The notes beneath the pieces were generated by a model that ran no database searches, had not been told where the DNA came from, and saw nothing but the letters and a program-made list of their open reading frames with translations. Source: Cyanobacteriota bacterium (GTDB taxonomy: Bacteria > Cyanobacteriota > Cyanobacteriia > PCC-6307 > Cyanobiaceae). Taken from it: a stretch of 9,206 nucleotides of DNA. This document shows positions 1-5,369 of the stretch, piece after piece. The stretch covers positions 1-9,206 of the forward strand of contig JAPLIF010000140.1 in assembly GCA_026389255.1 (NCBI GenBank), in the 5' to 3' direction. Numbering within the stretch: the stretch's first letter is position 1; each line of letters opens with the position of its first letter. The position numbers and the translations under genes were made by a program.

Positions 1-34
1 GGCCTGCGGGGTGGCCCCGATGATCACCCCATGA
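1..34 (+). CDS. possible 3' tail of an upstream gene (partial)
   Basis: The reading frame starting at base 2 is open from the window edge and ends at a TGA at 32-34, giving a tail that reads ACGVAPMITP. That stop overlaps the rarA ATG as ATGA, the usual arrangement of translationally coupled genes, and there is no other obvious ribosome binding site for rarA. Ten residues are too few to name a family, and any frame in GC-rich DNA stays open this long easily. The frame of rarA itself is also open back to base 1, so this is only a suggestion. Confidence 0.25.
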   Translation, partial: ACGVAPMITP

Positions 35-2316
35 CCGATCTCTTTGGCCATCAGGGTGAACAGCTGCGGCGCCGCATCGCCCCGCTGGCCGATCGACTCC
101 GACCCCGCACACTCGATGAGTTCGTCGGTCAAGAGCGGATCCTGGGACCGGGTCGCCTGCTGCGGCGAGCCATCCTGGCGGACCGGGTCGGAAACCTGAT
201 TTTGCACGGCCCCCCTGGCACGGGCAAAACCACCCTGGCCCGCATCATCGCGGGCTCCACCCGTGCCCACTTCACCAGCCTCAACGCCGTACTGGCTGGG
301 GTCAAGGATCTCCGCACCGAAGTGGACCAGGCCCGCCAGCGGCTCGAACAGCATGGTTTGCGCAGTCTGCTCTTCATTGATGAGGTGCACCGCTTCAACA
401 CGGCCCAGCAGGACGCCCTGCTGCCCTGGGTCGAAAACGGCACCCTCACCCTGATCGGCGCCACCACCGAAAACCCCTACTTCGAAGTCAACAAGGCCCT
501 TGTCAGCCGAGCGCGGCTGTTCCGCCTCCAACCCCTTGAAGCAGAAGCACTGCAGCGACTGCTGGATCAAGCCCTGGCTGACGCGGAGAGGGGCTACGGC
601 GACCGCCAGGTGCACCTGAGCCAGGTGGCCCGGGACCATCTCGTACAGGTGGCCGGCGGTGATGCCCGCAGCCTGCTCAATGCCCTCGAACTGGCGGTGG
701 AAACCACCCCGCCCGATGGCGATGGGGCCATCCAGATCGATCTGGCGATCGCCGAGGAATCGATCCAGCAACGGGCCGTGCTCTACGACAAGCAGGGGGA
801 TGCCCATTTCGACACCATCAGTGCCTTCATCAAGTCGCTGCGGGGCTCGGATGCCGATGCCGCCCTGTTCTGGCTGGCCCGGATGCTGGAAGCCGGCGAA
901 GATCCCCGCTTTCTGCTGCGGCGCATGTTGATCGCCGCCGGTGAGGATGTAGGCCTGGCCGACCCCCAGGCGATGGTGGTGGTGGCCGCCTGCGCCAGTT
1001 GCTTCGATCGGGTGGGGCTGCCCGAAGGGCTCTACGCCCTGGCCCAGGCGGCGCTTTACCTGGCGGGCACCGAGAAAAGCAACAGCACGATGGGGATCTT
1101 CTCGGCCCTGGAGGCCGTGCGGCGAACCAACAAACAGGCGGTTCCCTCCCACCTCAGGGATGCCCATCGGGACGGCAAAGCCTTCGGTGACGGGGTCGGA
1201 TACCGCTATCCCCACGCCTATGCGGACCACTGGGTCGCCCAGCAGTACCTGCCCACGGACCTGCAGGGCGAACTCTTCTGGCAACCCGGACGCCTCGGTT
1301 GGGAGGGTGAACGGCGACAACGGCTGCAGGAACGGCGGGCCGCCCAGCTGGCGGCTGTCGATGAAATGGCCGGTGACAACAGCGACCTGCTCAGCAGCAG
1401 TCCCCAGGACCCCCAGCTGGAGCGCTGGCTGCGGCGCCAGTGCGCCACGGAGGGGGAGCGGCTCGATCGGCTGCGCCAACAGCTGTGGCGAGGGGCCCGA
1501 ATCGGCGGCCTGGATCGGGTGCTGGTGCTGGAGAGTCGTTCCCTGCTCTGGAGCCTCGACCCCCTCCTGCAGGCCAGCGAGGGGGAGGTGGTGATGACCC
1601 TTGCGGCCGATGCGGACCAACAGCGCCTAGAGGCCCAGGTGCAACTACTGGATGAGCTGCGGCGCCCCCGCTTACTGCCGGCGACGCTGAAGAACCCCTC
1701 CAGGTTGCAGGAGCTGGCGCAAGAAGGGATGGCCTTTGAGTGGTTCGTGGCGCGCCAACCCCTGGCCGGCCAACCGTGGGCACGCCGTCGCGCCTGGTTG
1801 GCGCAGATCCATGGCCTGGCAGCCCCCAGGGCTGAATTCCGCCTGCTGTTGAGTCAACCCCTGCTGGGGCCGCTGGGCTGCCTGCAGCACGGCTGGGCCG
1901 CCAGCGCTGGCCAACCGCCCCGTGGCGCGTCCCCCCCGGCCGAGGCTGTCCCACCACCGTCCGCCGATCTGTTGGCAGCCGTCCTGCCCCTCGAGCAACG
2001 CTGGCTTGAAGAACAGGCCCGGGACCATCACCAATGGAGCCTGGATCTAGAAGCGATGGGCTGGTCCGTGCAGGCGCGATCCTGGGAGGAACAGCTGAAC
2101 TGGCGGATTGAGCCGCCCCTGCTGCGGCGCTGGTTCGCCCCAGGGGCCTCCTATCGCATCCATCTGGAGGAGCACCTTGAAGCTACGGCGATGGCTGCCC
2201 TCGAAACCCTGTTCCGAAGCGCGCCCGGGCCCCCAGGGCCCCAACGCCTACGCCACACCCTTGTGATCGCCCATGGGGGGCCAGCCGCCAGACCAAACAA
2301 CGGAAAACCGGCATAA
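31..2316 (+). CDS. rarA: RarA/MgsA-type AAA+ ATPase with cyanobacterial C-terminal fusion domain
   Basis: This is a replication-associated recombination ATPase of the RarA/MgsA (WRNIP1) family, which acts at stalled replication forks and resembles the clamp-loader ATPases. The 761-residue product has Walker A GPPGTGKT at 60-67, Walker B LLFIDEVHRF at 113-122, the sensor-1 region GATTENP at 143-149, an arginine-finger candidate in LVSRARLF near 160, and sensor-2 GDARSLLN at 210-217. The family's C-terminal helical part follows, with EDPRFLLRRM (290-299), AGEDVGLADP (303-312) and YLAGTEKSNS (343-352). E. coli RarA ends at about 450 residues; here about 310 more follow, as in the cyanobacterial 'RarA/unknown domain fusion' proteins. 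That tail has a RVLVLESRSLLW strand-turn-helix at 496-507 and a proline-rich linker at about 628-644, and looks like a degenerate methyltransferase fold (inference). The start at MTDLFGHQ fits family N-termini. The frame is open upstream and no good ribosome binding site is visible. Confidence 0.95.
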   Translation: MTDLFGHQGEQLRRRIAPLADRLRPRTLDEFVGQERILGPGRLLRRAILADRVGNLILHGPPGTGKTTLARIIAGSTRAHFTSLNAVLAGVKDLRTEVDQARQRLEQHGLRSLLFIDEVHRFNTAQQDALLPWVENGTLTLIGATTENPYFEVNKALVSRARLFRLQPLEAEALQRLLDQALADAERGYGDRQVHLSQVARDHLVQVAGGDARSLLNALELAVETTPPDGDGAIQIDLAIAEESIQQRAVLYDKQGDAHFDTISAFIKSLRGSDADAALFWLARMLEAGEDPRFLLRRMLIAAGEDVGLADPQAMVVVAACASCFDRVGLPEGLYALAQAALYLAGTEKSNSTMGIFSALEAVRRTNKQAVPSHLRDAHRDGKAFGDGVGYRYPHAYADHWVAQQYLPTDLQGELFWQPGRLGWEGERRQRLQERRAAQLAAVDEMAGDNSDLLSSSPQDPQLERWLRRQCATEGERLDRLRQQLWRGARIGGLDRVLVLESRSLLWSLDPLLQASEGEVVMTLAADADQQRLEAQVQLLDELRRPRLLPATLKNPSRLQELAQEGMAFEWFVARQPLAGQPWARRRAWLAQIHGLAAPRAEFRLLLSQPLLGPLGCLQHGWAASAGQPPRGASPPAEAVPPPSADLLAAVLPLEQRWLEEQARDHHQWSLDLEAMGWSVQARSWEEQLNWRIEPPLLRRWFAPGASYRIHLEEHLEATAMAALETLFRSAPGPPGPQRLRHTLVIAHGGPAARPNNGKPA

Positions 2317-2340
2317 AAAAGCCCCGGGGATTCCCGGGGC
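2315..2340 (-). terminator. intrinsic terminator of the leftward DUF1400-like gene
   Basis: GCCCCGGG (2321-2328) and CCCGGGGC (2333-2340) form a perfect 8-bp GC stem with a 4-nt loop. On the minus strand the stem is followed at once by six T (complement of A6 at 2315-2320), the classic rho-independent layout, 39 bases past the stop codon of the leftward gene. On the plus strand the hairpin has no T-run after it, so it should work mainly leftward. The T-tract shares bases with the TAA stop of rarA (2314-2316). Confidence 0.9.
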
Positions 2341-2379
2341 AAGAATCGACAAGAGGCTTGCCGATGGATGGGGCAAGGC

Positions 2380-3045
2380 TCACCAGAGACCGCGGATCGG
2401 TTCAACAGGGGCGGGGGCGGGTGCGGGCTCAGGACGCATGGCCACGGGCTCGGCGACCTGGTTGGCCTGGATGCAGGCGGGCAGGAAGACGTACCAGGAG
2501 AGCAAGGAGGTGCACTGGGCAGTGCCGGGCTTGCAACGGCCTTCGGCGCAAATGTTTTGGGCGCCGGTATAGGTGTTGCAGAAATCAGCTAAGCGGAAAT
2601 CTGTTGGCAGGGACGAAAGAATTCCGAAGGCAGACAGCTTGCCATCGGCAGCGTCAGCGATGATGGCCGAACGGAGCGCCTGAACCGCATAGGTGTTCAT
2701 GCTCCAGTAGGGGAAGTAGCTGGCGGTAGCGTTCTTCAGGAACTTAACGCCGGCGTCGGAGTAGAGGAACTTGGAGACCGCAACGACATCAACGTTGTAG
2801 TTCTTCTTGAAGCCTTCGCGCACCTCAGTGGCTGACCAGCCAGAACGCTGGATGCCACCGGCCAGGCCCCGGTCGGTGATGCTGCCATCCTTGACGAAGG
2901 TGGCGAAAGCGGACTGGGGCGTAGACCAAGTGGCCGCGCCGGTGTTCCAGCGGACCGGGTAGGCGGCAGCCTGAACGGAGAGGGGAAGGGCTGCGGCGGT
3001 GACGGTCGTTCCGAGGAGGAGACCAGCAAGCAGGCGCTTGGACAC
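2380..3045 (-). CDS. secreted DUF1400-like protein with Cys-rich and Pro-rich tail
   Basis: The 221-residue product begins with a Sec-type signal peptide: MSKR, a hydrophobic stretch at 5-23, and a VQA|A cleavage site near residue 26, so it is probably exported to the periplasm or outside. Residues 29-155 match what I know of DUF1400, the N-terminal domain of many cyanobacterial alpha/beta hydrolases: an opening strand, a segment like SAFATFVKDGSI (45-56), a SKFLYSDAG motif (91-99), and QALRSAIIADAADGKLS (122-138) followed by the LSSLP...F end of the domain. No hydrolase domain follows. Instead there are five cysteines (156, 166, 171, 178, 191) and a PEPAPAPAPVEP tail ending PIRGLW. An odd cysteine count leaves at least one unpaired unless the protein dimerises. 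The start is GTG, because an in-frame stop lies two codons upstream. The gene stands alone, with its own terminator. The domain call is from memory and the function is unknown. Confidence 0.8.
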   Translation of the reverse strand: MSKRLLAGLLLGTTVTAAALPLSVQAAAYPVRWNTGAATWSTPQSAFATFVKDGSITDRGLAGGIQRSGWSATEVREGFKKNYNVDVVAVSKFLYSDAGVKFLKNATASYFPYWSMNTYAVQALRSAIIADAADGKLSAFGILSSLPTDFRLADFCNTYTGAQNICAEGRCKPGTAQCTSLLSWYVFLPACIQANQVAEPVAMRPEPAPAPAPVEPIRGLW

Positions 3046-3240
3046 GGGGAATCAAGACGGACTTCCCAGTCAATGTACCGAAAAGGTGGTCAATCCACCC
3101 AACTCATCGTCAAGTTGTGGTTCTGCACACCCGTCGTATCGCACCACCGAGATCGCCGATGACGCCTACAACCGTCCGCCAGCCCTGGGCTTCATTGGCG
3201 AAAACCATGAATCTGGACTGAGTTCTCATTGAGACCCGGC
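3046..3240. other. 195-bp intergenic spacer with inverted repeats and a 39-codon ORF
   Basis: This is the longest gap in the window, between the end of bcp and the start of the DUF1400-like gene, both leftward. It is visibly less GC-rich than the genes. It should hold the promoter of the DUF1400-like gene and any terminator of the cysH-coaX-bcp operon. I see GGTGG/CCACC (3085-3099) and CAACT/AGTTG (3100-3117) inverted repeats, a TTGACG hexamer on the minus strand within the second, and a TACATT hexamer at about 3072-3077 (minus), but no well-spaced -35/-10 pair. A small ORF occupies 3110-3229 on the minus strand. Confidence 0.5.
3081..3100 (-). terminator. weak candidate terminator downstream of bcp
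   Basis: On the minus strand GGTGG, a 5-nt loop ATTGA and CCACC are followed by TTTT. A G-U pair may extend the stem by one. The stem is short and the T-run only four, and it lies about 140 bases past the bcp stop but only about 35 bases before the next leftward gene. It could equally be a binding site for a regulator of that gene, or chance. Confidence 0.3.
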
Positions 3241-3708
3241 CTACGACAAACCAAGATCATTGAGGATTTGATCGGCCATGGTTTCGGCGGTGACTTTGCG
3301 GTAAATGTATTCAAGAACACCGTTTTCATCCACAACAAAGGTGTGGCGCATCATTCCCATATATTCCTTGCCCATAAATTTCTTCAAGCCATAGCTTTCA
3401 AACGCGCTGGCCACGGGACAGGGCTCGGCGTCGGTGAGCAGGGTGAAGGGAAGTTCGTATTTCTTGATGAACTTGCCGTGGGTCGCCGCCGGGTCCTTGC
3501 TGATGCCGAGCACCTTGATGCCATGGGCTTGGAAGCGGTCCCATCGATCTCGAAAATTGCAGGCTTCCTTGGTGCAGCCAGGCGTGTCGTCCTTGGGATA
3601 GAAATAAATGACAACTTTTTGGCCCTTGAAATCCGCCAAAGCCACGGGTTCACCGGCCTGATCCGGCAGGCTGAAAGCAGGGGCGACATCACCGACGGCA
3701 AGGGGCAT
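3241..3708 (-). CDS. bcp: PrxQ/BCP-type peroxiredoxin (thioredoxin-dependent peroxidase)
   Basis: This is a soluble thiol peroxidase that reduces hydrogen peroxide and organic hydroperoxides with electrons from thioredoxin. From the chosen ATG (155 residues) the active-site stretch is YPKDDTPGC, with peroxidatic Cys45, then Cys50 in KEACNFRD as the resolving cysteine. This is the atypical two-cysteine pattern and numbering of E. coli BCP. The conserved arginine side of the pocket is at RHTFVVDENG (121-130). A third cysteine is at 97. A TTG two codons upstream (3714) is also in frame, but the ATG gives the family's usual start MPLAVGD and matches E. coli numbering. The gene is last in the leftward cysH-coaX-bcp group, 51 bases after coaX, so it is probably co-transcribed with cysH and coaX. 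No strong ribosome binding site or promoter is visible in the 51-base gap, which holds only a short CCCAG/CTGGG inverted repeat. Confidence 0.95.
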   Translation of the reverse strand: MPLAVGDVAPAFSLPDQAGEPVALADFKGQKVVIYFYPKDDTPGCTKEACNFRDRWDRFQAHGIKVLGISKDPAATHGKFIKKYELPFTLLTDAEPCPVASAFESYGLKKFMGKEYMGMMRHTFVVDENGVLEYIYRKVTAETMADQILNDLGLS

Positions 3709-3759
3709 GATCAAGGCTCTAACTAGCCGCCCAGCCTAGGAAAGCCTGGGGCCTCGGTG

Positions 3760-4506
3760 TCATCCCACTCCAGGGCCCGAGGCGGGCCTCAGGGAGGCCA
3801 GGGCCTCCAGGCAAAGGTCGGGTTGATGCTCAAGGGGAATGCCCCAGCGGGCCAGGGATGGGCCGATCAGCGGCGCGAGGATGGGCCCATCCCCACCCGT
3901 CAGCACCAAACGGAGCCCGTTCTGCCCACACTCCAGGGTTGCGGCGACGATGGCCGCCGCCAGCCCCTGGCTGACACCCACCAACATCGCGGCCTGGGTA
4001 TCCAGGGGCCAGGGGGGCTGGCCGCCACGGCTCAGGGCCCCGAAGCCCCGACCAGGGGCCACCAAGGTGTCCGGCAACGCTGCAGTGCCCGCCGCCATCG
4101 CCTGCCACTGCAGCGCCAGGCCCGCGAGCAAGCGCCCCCCGCAGAAGCGGCCCGATGGGGCTAACCGGTTCAGGCTGAGCACCGTGCCCGCATCGGCCAC
4201 GAGCAAGGGTCCAGGCCAGCGCCTCCAGGCCCCCCAACTGGCCAGGGCCCGATCAATGCCGAGCCAGGGGGGCATGCCATCCAGGGGAACCTCCGCCAGC
4301 GCCAAGCAAGCGGTGGGCGAGAGGCCAGCGCTCTGGGGCACCGGTCCCACCGCCGCCCAAGCCAGGGGAGCGGCCCCGGGGGGAAGGGATCCGCAGGGGG
4401 GTGGGGTGTCCCAACGGATCAGGGATCCGGGGTTGTGGGGATCAGGACTGGCCCAGTGCCAGCGGCTGTTGCCGATCAAGAGCCAGCGGACCTGGCCCCC
4501 ATCCAC
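3760..4506 (-). CDS. coaX: type III pantothenate kinase (CoaX)
   Basis: CoaX phosphorylates pantothenate with ATP, the first step of coenzyme A synthesis. It belongs to the ASKHA fold and differs from the CoaA and CoaII kinases. In the 248-residue product I see the N-terminal phosphate loop LLIGNSRWHWA (9-19), WLGIDRALASWGA (81-93) with the GxDR aspartate proposed as catalytic base, LVADAGTVLSLN (102-113), FCGGRLLAGLALQ with TAALP (121-145), and LTGGDGP (202-208) of the second ATP site. The usual Asp two residues before the first GN is Leu here. I chose the GTG at 4506: it starts one base after the cysH TGA and has GGGAGAGG about 9 bases upstream. An in-frame ATG at 4566 would add 20 residues that only mirror the cysH 3' end in another frame. 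The near-abutting genes suggest translational coupling with cysH. Confidence 0.9.
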   Translation of the reverse strand: MDGGQVRWLLIGNSRWHWASPDPHNPGSLIRWDTPPPCGSLPPGAAPLAWAAVGPVPQSAGLSPTACLALAEVPLDGMPPWLGIDRALASWGAWRRWPGPLLVADAGTVLSLNRLAPSGRFCGGRLLAGLALQWQAMAAGTAALPDTLVAPGRGFGALSRGGQPPWPLDTQAAMLVGVSQGLAAAIVAATLECGQNGLRLVLTGGDGPILAPLIGPSLARWGIPLEHQPDLCLEALASLRPASGPGVG

Positions 4507-4507
4507 C

Positions 4508-5323
4508 TCAGATGCCCTCTCCCAACAGGCCTGGCAGGTGGATGCCGCATTCCTGATGCAGGCCACAGAAACGGGTGGCCCGGCCCCTCAGGGTGCCATC
4601 TTCCGGGGCGCTGGAATGCCAGTCACCAACCGTGGAATAACCCTGCTCAAAAAGCGGATGCTGGGGCAGGTCGTGCTCCTGCATGTAGTAGTAGACGTCC
4701 TTCTTCGTCCAGGACAGCAGGGGCCGCAGGGACCAAAGCCCCCGCACCGAATCCAGGACCGACATGCCACGACGGTGATCGGTCTGCCCGCCGCGCACAC
4801 CACTGGCCCAGCAATGCACGTCCAAATCGTGGAAGGCCCGATCGAGGGGCTGGACCTTGCGGATCTGGTTGTAAAGCTGCCGTTCTTCAGCGTCGCTGGA
4901 CTCCCAGAGGCGGCCGTGGAGGGCCTCCATCCGGGCCGGCGAAAGCTCGGACTGCACGATCTGCAGATCAAGGGGCAGTCGCTCCAGCAACTGCTCGGCA
5001 TAGCGATAGGTCTCGGGGGGGAGATAACCCGTATCCACCCAGATCACAGGAATCTTCACGCCGCCAAGACTCTGGGCCAGCTGTCGCACCTGGTGCAGCA
5101 ACACCGCCGACTGAATGCCAAAGCTGGTGGTCAGCGCAAAGTGTTCGCCAAAGGTGTCCCAGCCCCAGCGCAATCGGGCCAAGGAGTCGCGGGATTCCAG
5201 CCAGCTGCGGCACTGATCGGGATCCAGGGGCAGGCCGGTGCAATCGTCGGATAGGACCAATCCTTCTCCTTCCGCAGCGAGAGGGCCGGAAATCGCCGGG
5301 ATCGTCAAGGCAGGGATCGCCAT
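4508..5323 (-). CDS. cysH: PAPS reductase (phosphoadenylyl-sulfate reductase, thioredoxin-dependent)
   Basis: CysH reduces 3'-phosphoadenylyl sulfate to sulfite using thioredoxin, in assimilatory sulfate reduction. The 271-residue product shows the modified P-loop of the PAPS reductase/ATP pyrophosphatase fold, TTSFGIQSAVLLH (65-77), VIWVDTGYLPPETYRYAEQL (93-112), QIRKVQPLDRAF (153-164), the ASGVRGGQTDHR substrate loop (173-184), a STVGDWHS stretch (230-237), and the C-terminal catalytic ECGIH (Cys259). The paired cysteines that hold the 4Fe-4S cluster in APS reductases are absent (YNQIRKVQPL has none), so PAPS is the likely substrate. An extra Cys253 lies six residues before the catalytic one. 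The ATG at 5323 has no well-spaced ribosome binding site. An in-frame TTG at 5260 has AAGGAG five bases upstream and would give 250 residues, close to E. coli CysH (244), so the first 21 residues are doubtful. The gene is first of the cysH-coaX-bcp operon and diverges from ndbB. Confidence 0.95.
   Translation of the reverse strand: MAIPALTIPAISGPLAAEGEGLVLSDDCTGLPLDPDQCRSWLESRDSLARLRWGWDTFGEHFALTTSFGIQSAVLLHQVRQLAQSLGGVKIPVIWVDTGYLPPETYRYAEQLLERLPLDLQIVQSELSPARMEALHGRLWESSDAEERQLYNQIRKVQPLDRAFHDLDVHCWASGVRGGQTDHRRGMSVLDSVRGLWSLRPLLSWTKKDVYYYMQEHDLPQHPLFEQGYSTVGDWHSSAPEDGTLRGRATRFCGLHQECGIHLPGLLGEGI
5261..5271 (-). promoter_or_regulatory. Shine-Dalgarno-like site for an alternative cysH start
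   Basis: Read leftward, AAGGAGAAGGA runs straight into an in-frame TTG at 5260-5258. The AAGGAG core sits five bases before that TTG, near-ideal spacing, whereas the annotated ATG at 5323 has only AAGG one base away. The purine run also encodes Glu-Gly-Glu-Gly in the longer protein, so it may be incidental. Confidence 0.4.
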
Positions 5324-5369
5324 GCCTTCATCATGCCGTCAGAAGGAATCCCACGGTAGGTTGTCTTTG
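5324..5369. promoter_or_regulatory. 46-bp divergent gap between cysH and ndbB
   Basis: Both operons should start transcription in or near this gap. I found no paired -35/-10 hexamers and no NtcA-type GTA-N8-TAC site on either strand. The gap is too short for two non-overlapping promoters, so at least one promoter probably lies inside the opposite coding region, or cysH starts at 5260. GGTAGG at 5355-5360 lies nine bases before the ndbB ATG and could serve as its ribosome binding site. Confidence 0.4.

Noticed and set aside
744..753. GGCGATCGCC, a perfect HIP1 palindrome core of cyanobacteria
   Set aside because: Only one exact GCGATCGC was seen in 9.2 kb, which is near what GC-rich sequence gives by chance, so it shows no HIP1 enrichment.
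1391..1957. A 188-codon leftward frame inside the rarA tail
   Set aside because: Composition is Pro/Gly/Ala/Arg-dominated, with no domain, and it is antisense to the intact rarA frame.
2408..2430. GGGGCGGG-like short tandem repeats
   Set aside because: They simply encode the Pro-Ala-rich tail of the DUF1400-like protein on the minus strand.
3229..3726. A 165-codon rightward frame opposite bcp
   Set aside because: It mirrors the conserved BCP active-site region codon for codon on the other strand; the peroxiredoxin explains the sequence.
4507..4566. Upstream extension of coaX by 20 codons to an ATG
   Set aside because: It overlaps the conserved cysH C-terminus in another frame, while the GTG at 4506 has a better-spaced ribosome binding site.
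3839..5254. A 471-codon rightward open frame opposite coaX and cysH
   Set aside because: It lies wholly antisense to two clearly recognised genes, shows no domain, and its sequence is rich in Pro, Gly, Ala and Arg as expected for a shadow frame in GC-rich DNA.
5238..5369. Upstream extension of ndbB by 44 codons
   Set aside because: The added part is antisense to the cysH start and shows no family similarity; the ATG at 5370 places the FAD motif at the usual distance from the N-terminus.
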